In this document: positions 10,901-22,399 of the stretch, one piece after another
Position numbering within the stretch: the stretch's first letter is position 1
Layout: every line of letters begins with the position of its first letter
Source: Breviolum minutum Mf 1.05b.01
Lineage: Eukaryota; Sar; Dinophyceae; Suessiales; Symbiodiniaceae
Reading direction: 5' to 3'
Length of the DNA stretch: 64,000 bases
Assembly (NCBI GenBank): GCA_000507305.1
Contig: DF239293.1
Location: forward strand, 192,580-256,579
Program-made: the position numbers and the translations under genes
The notes under the pieces: generated by a model
Seen by the model: the letters and a program-made list of their open reading frames with translations, nothing else
What the model was told of the DNA's origin: nothing
Database searches by the model: none

Positions 10901-13429
10901 GGGCCACGAATGGGACGAAGATTTGGACAACGGCTTCAGACCTGAAGGCCTCATCCGTCTAAGCGAGACACATGTGGACAATGTTCAGGCACGGGAAACG
11001 ACGGGGAAAGTGAGTGCCGGAGAGTGCCAAAAATACCACGAGTCAAAGCATAGCTTTTGAAGATGTTTAAAGGACTGGCATTTGCTCAAGAGATTGATGC
11101 TAGCGTCTGGAAAAGGCAAGGAATCAAGGATGTTCCTGGGCAAACGCATTGTGACACATCAGGTCCTTACAGTATATTATTGAATTTCTGGCAGCTTGGC
11201 ATGTCCTGCAGGTTTTGCCTTCAGACTGTTGCTTCTTTTTGACGAGGCAATTGTGGATCATGGTGCTTGTTTCGACTCGGGCAGTGCCACCCACCATTTG
11301 ACCTTGCAGCTTCCTTTGCAATGGATGAGCTCCACTCATGGTTCGTTCCAACTTCGTAGCCCTCCCAATCCCAATTGTATTGCGACTTTACAGTAATGCA
11401 CTTGAAAGCTGCTTGAAACTGGCTGCAGGCTCAAATCGATCACTGAAACTGGGTGCTCAGCCCTTTGCCCAGGTACAAGGCCAAGTCAAGCGGTGCATTG
11501 GTTTTCGGAGCTGGCACTGTGCAATGGGCATGGGGGCTGGACAACTTTCACGATTCTGTAACGGGCATGAACAATATGTGGGAGAGCGAGTGCCTTTGGC
11601 TGTCCAGCACTGTTTGATGTCCAAGGTGTGCCTTGAGAAATCCAGAGCAATGAACAACTGTGACTGTGAGCTTCTCCTTTTCTTGACGGTTTTTGTTTGC
11701 AATGGAATAGCCAACCCGGATATTTTCCACGTGTTTTGCATTTTACGGAGGTACAACACCAGGATAGGTTTGGATCCTTCTGGTCCTGATCCTGCAGTGC
11801 AGCAAGCTACAATGCAACTTGATTGATTGGCACCTTTACGGCTCCTTTGACAATTTTAGTAAACAAGACATTTGGTTCCATTATTAGTACTATTGTTATC
11901 ATTATATATTATCATCTGATCAAAGATACTGGCTTGCTCCTATGATGGCTCTCACTGGAACAGGCAGGTCATCAAGGTCGGCAGAGAAGGGAACAGGTGT
12001 TGCATTTCGAGTCATAGCCATAGAGTCAGAATGATGGAAACTGGAGGTGGGCTATGGGTTTGGGACCAGTCTGGCACATGCTTCTCTCTCAAGGAACCTC
12101 TTCGCAGATATGGGTGTTCAAGCACCAGTTTTGGGAGCTGGTATGGTGCGTCCATTCGCGTTTCTTGTTTGCAGTTTGTTTGAGGTGCTTGTTTCTAGTT
12201 TGTTTGAGGTGCACGCTGCTATGAGCCGCAGCTGTTTGCTATGATTTTACTAAATGAAAAGACACATGAAAAAAACACAACACATATCAAGGTGCCTGCA
12301 AGAATCAAGATCGAAGTCGAAGTTCTCAAAAAAAACTGAATTGTTGCCCTTCTTAAAAGCTGGCTGTCCCGCGTAAATCTGTGTGGTAGTGTAAGCTTCG
12401 CAATCTCATTCCTTAGCAAGGTCCACGGACAAAGATGCTCCTGTGATTACATCGGTCTCGACCACCGTCAATGGCTCGCAGAAGAGCTTTGTGCCTTTGC
12501 TCTCAAGATAAGCAAGAGCCAAGAGCCATCCCTAGATCGTGAGATTTGCCCCTTCAGCTTTCCAATCATCTCTTCACCGGAAGCTGGTTGGCAAGTGTGC
12601 ACACTCACTTCATATCATGTCAGGTGAATTCACCTTTGTCCTCGTCCCTGCAGGTGGTTCAAGCGGCTGATGTCTCAGGCGAAGTAGCTGCTGTGGAGTG
12701 GTCTTTGGATGGCCGAGCCTTAGCAGTCAAATCATCGAACCAAACCATGATAAATCATGGCAATTGAAGGCGAACATGCTGAAATTTTCTGCAGAACTAT
12801 TCAATAGTAAATTAAGTCAGATTGCAATGATCTTACATCATTTGAATTGATTTGATGGGTGCTGACAGCAGACGTCAAATGACTTCGAAGTTTCCGTCCA
12901 GTTCCCCCTTAGTTGAAGCCTCAATGTGTTTGTAGCCAGGGTTTGCTATGGCTTGCCATACCTGCCCCACACCACAACCAAGAGAGAATCACTGGTGCAG
13001 CGTAAGGACAGTGGCATCCCATGCAGCGCAACCTCTCAACCAATCAGTGGATTCTGGAGATCCCTGTGACAGGCCATGGCGCGATGCAGCAGTCCATACG
13101 TGAAGATGAGATTTTATGATTATATGTATGATTGAAATAATAAGTATTTTAATTAAGAGCTATAATGTGGGAATAATGTGATTGATGAATATTCATGATT
13201 CATGGTATGAAATGATGCAACTGTCGCGTATTTTTAATATATCTTGTGGATGTTTTGTTGCCATGTATATTATGCCACCGAGGGACTTTGGATTGGGGGT
13301 CAGGATCGACGTGCGCAAATTTTTATCGCCAAACAGACGCCTGAAGGAGAACTGTGGTTTCGGGCTGTCGACGATTCATTGAACATTGGCGAGCGCTTCA
13401 GCTCTGAGTCCTCCAAGTCTGAATTGTGA
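7970..13429 (+). CDS. N,N-dimethylformamidase large-subunit-like protein, about 16 exons
   Basis: Exons spell the N,N-dimethylformamidase beta-subunit-like fold in order. 7970-8045: IQGFATQSSYAVGDKV. 8162-8281: YRFDIYRLGWYNSLGARKV. 8402-8449: TLLVDCGTWAVSG. 8657-about 8785: AWSIPEDTVPGVFFARLV. About 9337-9786: DTTWRAYNNYAAPSTYG, then VYVSVGHDEYWS. 10051-10154: VHLHFWSGNEVYWKVRWE. 10332-10448: DVWTGTFRD and NSLTGTIFT. 10624-about 10743: VNAWRNDALEV and LRVWRNTT. About 10895-10988: LGHEWDEDLDNGFRPEGLI. About 11211-11308 and 11473-about 11583: SSGALVFGAGTVQWAWGLD. 11751-about 11822: YNTRIGLDPSGPDPAVQQ. About 12099-12146: NLFADMGVQAPVLGAGM. Ig-like tail exons follow at about 12419, 12656 and 13285, with RAVDDSLNI and a stop at 13427-13429. 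The tyrosine- and glutamate-rich segments around the iron site of characterised enzymes are partly visible (HDEYW, GNEVYW). In bacteria the family hydrolyses dimethylformamide; the substrate here is unknown. The 5' end is not found. Confidence 0.88.
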
Positions 13430-13708
13430 GGCCGAAGGTGCTTTGAGCGCCTCCGTGAGGTCGAAGTTAGTCTAAGTATTCTAAGTGGCCCATTATACTC
13501 CATTCTTTGCTGTGGCAAAAAGGATCCGAAAAAGACTGTCGCGCAAAGGGAGGAGTGCATCGGTGTTAGTGTGTATAGCGGACAGCGCCATTTGATGCCA
13601 TTTGCATGTGAAAGCAGCATGAATCAGCATGCAGCCAAACCAACTGCCTGGCGCAAGTTGCATTCTAATGAGTCAGGTGACGAATATTGCATGTTTTGAG
13701 CAAATCCT

Positions 13709-15800
13709 GCCTAAGGCAAAAGGAAGAAGCGAAGTCGAAGTCTGTTTCTTAATGCTTTCAGGGCCTTCTGTTGGCTAGAAAAGATGTTCAGACTGCGGGC
13801 AGTTATATACAGGCATGCTTTTCTGTATCCTTCTGTGATACAAGCGGATTTACATGGATGCAAGAGCCACTTTTCACGGGCGGGTTTAAGTAAGCCTTCT
13901 ATTATCTTCTATCTATGATGTTCATTTACTAGAAATGAAGGACCTATATGCAAAACAGGTATAAAAAGTGAAAGTATGAGAAATGAGAAATCGATGAAGG
14001 GGGATTGAAATTGAATGATGCCGAATTGAGAACGCCTTAGTTGCAGTTGAGTTGTATGATGTCTTATGATGGATGTTCTCGCATGGTGTGGAGGTGGTCG
14101 GTCGTGATCATTTTGCCAAGGCCGACGTCGCAGCAGATCCCGAAGGCGTAGCCGCAGCAATCGAAGGAGAAAGAAGAGCCCCAGACTCAGAGTACTTCAC
14201 TTTGGACTACTTTGAACTTGAGAGATTAGGGGCCCCCCCATCCAGTAACAGTGGCCTTCAAGATCATTACGTTTTTAAGAGGATCCCTACAAACCTTCAG
14301 ATGCCACTTGGAGGGGGCCACACCCAAGACAAAATAAACTCACTCCCAACTAATTCTATCAACTGATGCCAAAACAAAAGAAGACACATTGTACAATTAG
14401 ATATAATCAATATTGATTACAATGAAGTGAATAATAGTAAATCTCATTCCAATTCATTCGATATCTACTTCACAGTCATCAAAATCCAGTGTAGTAGGCA
14501 CTTGGCCACCTTTAACACACCCACGGCACAACAAGCCCTGCCAGATCAAGGGGCCTTGGCCGCTGTTCTTGCGGGGTTTTATTCCACTTCCTGGTGTAGC
14601 ATTTTGATGCATTTTGCACTGAACGCCTGGCTTTCTGGCAGTGAATGGTTGACACTGCGTCACTAAAACAAAGACAGCTTGTGTGTGCGCATTGGTATGC
14701 ACACTCCTCCCCCCTTTCAGTGAAGGTGCTGCAAAGAGAAAGAGATTCACAAAAATGTCAGGCAAACGCAAACATAAGCAATTTGTGTGTGTTCCCTTTC
14801 TGGGATGAGGCGGCTCCCGCAGCAAAAGCCGGAAAGGTTCGTTGGCTTCTCAGAGGGGTCAAGATAGATCAAAATAGAATCGTTCTTAAGAGTAAGATGT
14901 TTTTCATATATGAGTATATCATATTTTATATCGTACTTGCAATACGCTAGACAATGATATACACAAAATAATCAATTTTGTAGGAGTGAGTGCCCTTTGG
15001 TGTGTGCATGATGCATGATTTGGGAGGTTCATGGAAGGTCGTATCATGCTGTGCGAGTCATTTTGACTTGGTGCATTTTTAGACTTCAAGAGCTTGGTCA
15101 ATGGAACATTTCCGGGCACCAAGGAGACGGAGACGTTCTCGCCGCCCGACATCTTAGAGTCATGTTATGATTCGCTTTTATTTCAGATTTTGTCACAGTG
15201 CAGTATTCACTCCGAAGTCTACACCCCGGGAGGTGAAGAATGGCAAAATAGCTAAATGCAGGAATGGGGACATGTTGTGACATTTCTCCATGTTGCTACA
15301 CACGCTTGCCGAGATCGTAGCCGCAGTCGGCGAAGATCACATGTCGCCCCCTCAGATTCTTGGTTCGTTGGCAGCGGTGCTGCGGAAGCAGGTGAATGAT
15401 TCCACTCTATAGTTTTATGTTGACAGTCACCAACGTGACAACGGTGAAGATAAGCAAACTCTGCAGATGGTTCTGCACTCAGAATTCGAAGGCCAGACCT
15501 GGCTTCCGTGCCAACCGCGGTATGGTTGCCGACCGTGTGCAAGCCGGAAGAAGGCAGGGTTCACGTTTCTTGACACACTTCAGATTAATAGCAAAAACCT
15601 GCTTGCAAAGCTCCTGCTTCACCAATGTGCAACTGAGCAATGAAACAATGCAACAGAGTGTTGGAACTTATACACACAATCTATGAAGCCGTCCCATCGT
15701 GGTTTGGGTTTTTAGCGGGGCCAAATGCTCAGACCAGCCGGATGGCAAGGCGGAAAGAGGAGAAGGATGAAAAGGACGATAAGCGCCCGAGCCACGGACC
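13709..15800 (+). CDS. RS-rich (SR-protein-like) exon cluster
   Basis: Six short + strand exon candidates encode arginine/serine repeats: GKRKKRSRSL (about 13713-13745), GRRRRSRSRRRSRSNRRR and KKSP (about 14121-14190), GGSRSKSRKG (about 14808-14838), APRRRRRSRRPTS (about 15116-15157), RDRSRSRRRSHV (about 15310-15392) and ARRKEEKDEKDDKRP (about 15742-15795). Each follows a plausible AG acceptor. This is the composition of SR splicing factors and related nuclear-speckle proteins, but no RRM, helicase or other folded domain is visible, so the identity is open. The exons lie between the dimethylformamidase-like gene and the intronless viperin fusion. Whether they join the charged exons after 18.6 kb, leaving viperin in an intron, cannot be decided from sequence alone. 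Confidence 0.45.
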
Positions 15801-16280
15801 ACAATGTCATACAATCTTATACAATCTTATCACTTGTCTCAGCTGGTCCGACTGGTTTGCCATCAGAGACAGGTACACTACATTCCGACAGAATACGACA
15901 TATTATATATAAGTGTTAAATTTATGTTGGCGTCTTTATGCAGCTACTATCTATCTACATGGGACAGCCAGCCACAAGAGATTATTAATATAAGTCTATT
16001 CTGCACTTCTGGCACCATTTCTTAAAACAGTTTCAACCCTTGCAAAGACCACATCTCCTCTCATCCACTCAGGTGACGAGCCAAAGGCAGATGGGTTTGA
16101 GATGTTTTGAGCATGTTTTAAGCCTTGAGACTTCAAGTTGATGACGTGAATACTCGGCCAGCTAATTCACAACCGGACTCTAGAATGGTGTGACTGACCT
16201 GCTTGTGTTGCAATTCGCCGCGCCAACCAGTGACATCCTTCAAGTTGGTACCAAGTTCGTGATCTGAAGTGTGGGAAGCC

Positions 16281-18140
16281 ATGTCGCTGTATGCATCCAT
16301 GCAAGGGGCCGCAGATGTGCTTGGTAGGGACGAGCAGGGCAAAGAAGTTGTGGCGATTGTGGAGGGCCTCCTCAAGTCATGCAGGTCCCCTCCTAAGCTG
16401 CAGGAGATGTCACAAGCTCCTCATCCAGTGATTGTCCTGGAGGGCTTGGATGGAGTTGGGAAATCAACCCTGACGGATGGCTTGCGCAGCCGATTGGGGG
16501 AGAAGACGCAGTGCCTGCGCAGCCCGCCAGAGGAGCTGCAGCCTTTTCGGAAGTACTTTGACATGAAGCCTCCTGCCCTTCGCCGCTCCTTCTACTTGTT
16601 GGGCAACTATGCCTGCACAGTGCATCTACGTCAACTTGTTCAAGATGGCCCTGTGATCTTGGACCGCTTTTGGCCATCAACCATGGCTTACAGCATTGCC
16701 TGCGATCAAGAGACGGAGCCTGTGTCAGAAGTTGTCCACATGCCCTTGGACCTCCAAGACATGTTACCCAGCAATCCCTTCATATGGCTCCTGTTGGAGC
16801 TACCTGAGGAGGAACGGGCAGATCGTGTCCACCAACGAGCCCTGAAAGGCATTGCCATCACAGAGGAGGAGAAGAGTTTGGAGAAAAGCCGCGAGCTTCG
16901 AGAACGCCTGACTTGTGCATATCATGCCTTGAGGATTGGAGAGGAGAAATTGGTGCAGGTCAATGCTGCTGGTGCAGAGAATGATGTACTTCTCCGTGTG
17001 GAGCAAGTCATCCTTTCGAAGGTCCAGGAGTTGAAAATGGCAGCTGCGCCACTTATCCCCAAATCGGTGAATTGGCACTACACCAGGCAGTGCAACTATT
17101 CTTGCAAATTCTGCTTTCACACAGCCAAAAGCAGTTTTTTCCTTCCACGCACAGAGGAAGGCATGAAAGAATCCAAGGAATGCTTGTCAAGGCTCCAGCT
17201 GTGCGGCATGGAAAAGGTGAACTTCAGTGGTGGTGAGCCATTCCTGCAAGCCAAGGAACTGGGTGAGCTTGTGCGCTTTTGCAAAGTGGAGCTGAAGGTC
17301 AGCGTGAGTATAGTGTCAAATGGCAGCTTGATCAACCGATCATGGATGAAGCAGTATGGGAAATTTCTAGACATCATCGCCATTTCCTGCTCCTTCAACG
17401 AAGAGACCAATATGAAGATTGGACGAGGCAAAGGTGCCCACATCAACCAACTCTATCAGATCAAGGAATGGTGCCATGAGTTTGAGGTGGGCTTCAAGAT
17501 CAACAGTGTCATCAATGCACACAACGTGCATGAGGACATGTCCGAAGCCCTTGCACGCTTGCAGCCCATGCGATGGAAGGTTTTTCAGTGCTTGTTGATC
17601 GACGGCGAGAATGCTGGTGAAGATGCGTTGCGTGATGCTCAATCTTTGACCATTCCAGATAAGAGCTTCCAGGAATTCCTGGAGCGACATGCAGACATCG
17701 ATGTCTTGGTGCCAGAGAGCAACTCAGCAATGAAGAACTCTTACCTCATCCTGGACGAGAACATGTGCTTCTTGAATTGCACAGGTGGTGCCAAGAGGCC
17801 TAGCCCTTCCATCCGCAAGGTGTCAGTGTCCACGGCGCTTGCCGAGGCTGGCTTTGATGAAGAAGAGTTTGTGAAGAGAGGTGGAATCTACGACTGGGAG
17901 TTAAAAGGTTCCACGGACATTGAGGATTTGGGGAGAGAATCATCCCAAATGCAGCCATCAAAGGCTCAGAAGCCCGGCTTGAATGCCAAAGCTACTGGGA
18001 AGACACAAGCTCCGCTTCCAAATGGCAAGGCAGAATCTCCAGAATTTGGATCTGATTGGTATGGAGATTCAGCCTGGTTGCTTCTTGGGCTTGCTTGTGG
18101 ATCTTTGGGCCTCTTGGCAATGCTCCACCGCAAGCTCTAG
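16281..18140 (+). CDS. Natural fusion of CMPK2-type nucleotide kinase and viperin (radical SAM), with C-terminal membrane anchor
   Basis: One uninterrupted frame of 619 codons from ATG 16281 to TAG 18138-18140. Residues about 50-247 are a thymidylate-kinase-fold nucleoside monophosphate kinase: P-loop GLDGVGKST (55-63), the CMPK2-like [10 protein letters not shown] (101-110) and DRFW (129-132). Residues about 258-540 are viperin: the [4Fe-4S] motif CNYSCKFC (C271, C275, C278), NFSGGEP (314-320) for SAM binding, [32 protein letters not shown] and the C-terminal LVPESN and KRGGIYDW segments conserved in viperins. A low-complexity linker (541-595) leads to a hydrophobic segment [17 protein letters not shown] near the end, followed by HRKL: a probable tail anchor. 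Vertebrate viperin instead has an N-terminal amphipathic helix. Viperins convert CTP (some UTP or GTP) to the 3'-deoxy-3',4'-didehydro nucleotide; CMPK2 raises NTP supply and is its genomic neighbour in vertebrates. The gene has no introns. Family assignment is certain; antiviral function is inferred. Confidence 0.96.
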   Translation: MSLYASMQGAADVLGRDEQGKEVVAIVEGLLKSCRSPPKLQEMSQAPHPVIVLEGLDGVGKSTLTDGLRSRLGEKTQCLRSPPEELQPFRKYFDMKPPALRRSFYLLGNYACTVHLRQLVQDGPVILDRFWPSTMAYSIACDQETEPVSEVVHMPLDLQDMLPSNPFIWLLLELPEEERADRVHQRALKGIAITEEEKSLEKSRELRERLTCAYHALRIGEEKLVQVNAAGAENDVLLRVEQVILSKVQELKMAAAPLIPKSVNWHYTRQCNYSCKFCFHTAKSSFFLPRTEEGMKESKECLSRLQLCGMEKVNFSGGEPFLQAKELGELVRFCKVELKVSVSIVSNGSLINRSWMKQYGKFLDIIAISCSFNEETNMKIGRGKGAHINQLYQIKEWCHEFEVGFKINSVINAHNVHEDMSEALARLQPMRWKVFQCLLIDGENAGEDALRDAQSLTIPDKSFQEFLERHADIDVLVPESNSAMKNSYLILDENMCFLNCTGGAKRPSPSIRKVSVSTALAEAGFDEEEFVKRGGIYDWELKGSTDIEDLGRESSQMQPSKAQKPGLNAKATGKTQAPLPNGKAESPEFGSDWYGDSAWLLLGLACGSLGLLAMLHRKL

Positions 18141-18604
18141 GAACCCAGTTGCTAAGTCTTGATGCAATGACGTGTGCAGAGCGCTTGGGACGTGTTGACG
18201 GGCAATGCCGCAATCATCTTGAGCTCATTTCATTTATGCACACTTAGCAGGGGCGTGCAAAGCAGCCCAGAACTTGACCTTGCCCGAGGGCAAGTGCTAG
18301 CAGAAAGCTACCAGAATTGAATTCGGAAGGGTGCAGCAGAATCGTTGTGGCGATGCTGCGTTTGTTTTACATACAGGAAGATGCACATAGAAATTGCAAA
18401 GAGCGTTAAGTAATTTCGCCACTGGCAAGAGCCTTGAGCCAAGACTCGAATCGATTTGACGATTCAAGTGGTGAGCTGAAAGTGATGCAGCGTATGCTTT
18501 CCGGTGTCACACTCTTCAATGTCTCTTGCTTCTGGTATGTTTATGTTATTCCATTAATTAGTTTACTATGATTTTTAACTTCTTTCTCTTTGGTGCATTG
18601 ACTG
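18141..18604. other. 3' flank of the viperin fusion
   Basis: No exon or RNA gene is recognised. It presumably holds the 3' UTR of the viperin fusion; no AATAAA-type signal can be trusted in dinoflagellates. Confidence 0.5.
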
Positions 18605-21600
18605 ACAGGGCGACGCGCGCGCCCGCAGCAACAGCAACTTCAGGCCAGCACGTTCTCGTGCAAATGGGCAGGTATATTATTGGTTTGAGATCAGCGCTGG
18701 TGCATCTCATAACACTGGAACTCCAAGGCCCTCACCTGGTAAGCGGGTCCGAATCTCAAGCGTGTCAGCCATCAACAAAGCACAGGCTCTTTGGATTCTC
18801 GGATCCAGTAAAACTTTAGGAAACCATATTGCAACTGAGTTGCCACTGTGTTGCGCAAAATATATCAATTTGAATTCAATTTGATATCACAAAATGATAC
18901 AAAATGATACTCATTTTCAACCAGGCAAGGTCAAAAACCGGAAGCACCACCAAGACAACTACAACTGGTCCAAACATGGTGCAAATTGCAAACCAATCAC
19001 TCTTCAAGTTGAATGTCACAACCACAGCTGAAGGCAAAAAATGACGGTGAAGGAGGCTGGCATGGAAATATTCATTGGCGGTGTGTACTGCCTCCTGTTG
19101 ACACAGCGCACTATTCTGTAGGTAAAAATACTGCCGTAGCCATTTATAGCCACATGCAACAGGAAGTATGACACAACAACAAGAATATTTGTTTAATTAA
19201 ACTTTGCCTGCAAAACCTAGCTCAGCATGATTCCATGCGTCAAGATCAGCGCAATACAGCGCAACAAGATCGCAGAAGACTTCAAAGACATTTGCAGATC
19301 TATACGTAATGAGCTGCCCGCATTTGCTCATACGTGTGTTCATGCTGCAGGGAAAGCTGGGGGACTTGCAGCTGAGCTTGCAGTCCGATTCTCGGGATCA
19401 AGATCTGGGAGAAGCATGGCCACGTGGCCCTTGTTCAGACAAGACGGTATGTGCTGGATTCAGTATTGGCCTATTTTTGCATAGTTACACGGTGGTATTA
19501 AGTTGTATCATAGGATGTACATGGATGGATGCATGGTTGACTCACGCTGCCAATACAAACCTGAGGCTGAAAAGGTTGACAAGGAAAGAAGGTCCGCTGG
19601 CATCCTGGCCAAGGATGACTCGGATGGTGAGGCATTGGCAACTCCTTTCAGCTGGTTGTAACCACTGTGCTCGTGTATCTTTTGGGAAATCATGGTCTTA
19701 GCAGCCGCAGCTGTCTTGGGAATCTAATTTTTTATATTTTTTTGGATGGATCAGTGTGAACGATTTATGAAACGCGCCAGGGCAAGAAACCTGCCTGGGT
19801 GTAGAGCTCAGTGGGAGGGCATCATTGGGTCATGAAGCACACTGTACGGTGCCTGCAATATATGGCTAACGTCGTAACGGCAGATGCACAACAGTCTCAC
19901 AGTTCCGGGAGATTCGGGAAGTCTTCGATTGCTGCTAAGATGGACTCGGGAGATGAGAAGGAGGCATCATTGCATACGCACCTTTGCTATTGTTGACAAA
20001 GGATGTAGTTTCAGTTGCTCAACTCGGTTCTTTCCTGTTCTCTTTTTGACGGGAAAGGAAAACGCTAGATAAATCAGACACGACCCATGATACTTGATAC
20101 TGTGCAAGATGCACAGCATCGATGCAAAGCACTGAATTAATCTGAATTATTAAATATGGTTTGTATGCTGACTCGAGTCCAGCACAAGCACAAACAAATC
20201 CACAAGTCATGCTCCTAGCATGATCATATGCAGGGCTCGCCTTCAAAGCACAAGGCCTACGGTACAATTTGTACTACAGAACTTTCTGCATTTTTTGCGT
20301 TGCCACGTCAATTGCTAAAGTTGAAGCCATTTGTCAAAAGAATTTAGCCAAATGTAGCCAGAGCTGAACTGATGTGCTGCAGCCTGCAGCTCTCACATAG
20401 TGTCATCATGCATCATCCTTTGCTGTCGGTGAGTCCATCCTCGCCAGGCTGGTGACAATGATAAACATGGGGAGCATAGACCTCAGTGTGAGACTTCACA
20501 CCCTGGTCCAATCAGCTGAATTTCAAACTTTTGAATTCTTTTGTGATCACATGTGTTCAGAACATTGAATTTATTCGGTAACTATTAATGCAGTGTTATT
20601 GCAGTGTTTACTTTTATCAAATTAGTATTTAACATTCATGTCGCGTACTGCAGGGTCCAACGCCTTCGATCCCCATGTTGCTAAGGTCTGCCAAAGATGC
20701 TGATACCAAGGCTTGCTGATTATTAGTTGTTACTTTCGCATGCTTTAGATGCACTGTCAAAGTACGATGCACTTACCTAAGCTGAAAAGTGCAGTTTGTC
20801 CAAGCCAACAATTTTGCAGACTTCAGCCGACTGGACTTCAGCTTTGGCAAATTCAGGACCAAGAGCTGGACTACATGAACCAACCACTGGATCTTCCACC
20901 AGAAAAGTCGTCAGCTTAGTAATTCCCGCAGACAATTTTGGAACGCAAGAGCCACCTCTACTCGTATGTCATATGTGGTTCCTGATTGATTCCTTGCAAA
21001 GCAACTTCGCTGTTGTTGGTGAAGATGCAACCTCTCCTCTATGGGCACAACACTGTGCAAAGAAGTATTCCTTTATTTCTCGTAGATGCCTCACAGTGTG
21101 TTTGCGAACATTTGTTGTGCGGTGTTCTAAGGCCAGCTGCAAAGAAGCTTGTCCACGTCTGATGGGCTGGAATTTTGATGAATCATTTTTTCGCTGAATT
21201 CGTATAGTTCTGGAGGCTTGGCATAGGCAAACCACAGCTTTTCCAAGCTGAGGCTCCTGCCAGTGCCACCATTGCCCCCCGGGCGAGCATTACCAATCCC
21301 TTCCATGCACGTTTGCTGGCCCAGCAGCAGCGAGCCGCTTGCTCAGTTGCTAAAGCGCACAGACTTGCAACAGTTCAGTGAAAAAAGACCAGAACTGATC
21401 TGAGAATCTGAAACTCCATTAAAGTTCATTGAATTCATTCATGCTTCATTCATGCATAGTCATGGCTATGCAAGCCACCGCTGTTAGGAGAAGGAGCGTC
21501 AAGAGGCAGAAGCCAAAGCCAAAGCTGAAGCTGACGAGAAGGTGGAAAATTCGGATGTGTGGTAAAAACTCCTCGTTGGCTGATTTGTATAAAAAGATCT

Positions 21601-21840
21601 CAAAATGGGAAAGCGTCTTTTAATTTCACATCCAGGCAAAACAAGAGGAAGAGGCCAAGAAGAAGGCTTGCAGCAGAGCACACGCGACCCTGCAAGTGCT
21701 TGCTTTCGGTTCATGCTCTACTTCCACTTGGGTTTCTTTGGTATCTAGGCTGAGGAGGAAAAGGCGCAAGAAGAAATGAAACAAAGAATGGAAGATGCGG
21801 CAAAAGACAGCGCTGCTTCGCCAGAGGCCACACGGGAGTC
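18605..21840 (+). CDS. Charged, coiled-coil-like exon cluster
   Basis: Plus-strand exon candidates: GDARARSNSNFRPARSRANG (about 18608-18668, after GACAG), EAEKVDKERRSAGILAKDDS and DGEALATPF (about 19560-19655), EKERQEAEAKAKAEADEKVE (about 21491-21556), AKQEEEAKKKACSRA (about 21636-21685) and AEEEKAQEEMKQRMEDAAKD (about 21750-21812). The last three are Glu/Lys/Ala-rich with heptad-like spacing and would form a charged helix or coiled coil. No catalytic domain is visible. They lie directly upstream of the Met/Pro/Ala-rich exons on the same strand and are probably the same gene, but I could not verify the joins. The start codon is not identified. Confidence 0.4.
19134..19145 (+). other. 12-base match to the dinoflagellate spliced-leader core
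   Basis: CCGTAGCCATTT at 19134-19145 equals the first 12 invariant bases of the conserved dinoflagellate spliced leader; the following bases (ATAGCC) then differ. A 12-base match is expected by chance less than once in a window this size, but it is isolated and not followed by an evident coding region, so it is a weak candidate relic of a retroposed mRNA. Confidence 0.25.
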
Positions 21841-22399
21841 AATTCATTCAGACATACTCACCGTATTATTTGAAAGGGTTGAAATGTTGTGAAATGATGT
21901 TGCTTCTTTTGTGGCAGCACTGGTCTTAAGAAAGAAGGGGCAGCTTGCTGCTTGCTCGGCCAGTGACACTTCAGGAGCGAAAGAGAAAAAGAGATGAAGA
22001 GCTACGCGGGAGTCTTTGAGTAATTCCTGTTTTGGGATCTCGTTTTTGAAGCCTTTGGATGGATTGCAAGTATCGCCATGACGTGTGGTGACACCGTTTC
22101 AGTCCATGCCTGGTGCCTAGTGAAACTCATGGTGCCTCGTATGCCTGTTGAGCTCAGGCAAAATTGCTGAGGCCAGGAAGCGGCCAAGGGTGACACTCCT
22201 GGGTTCTTTTCTGCCCCAGTTGAAAACCAATGTGATTAGATTATATTAGATTAATTAGATTGATGAAATTTGAAAGACGAAAATGGGTCGTTTCGTAGTT
22301 TGGTGTCAAGGCGGCGAAGACGCCAGGCATGGCTGCAGCCTTAGTATACACATAGCTCAGCAATCACGACTGCCAAAAAGAGCCACCGTTTCTCACAGC

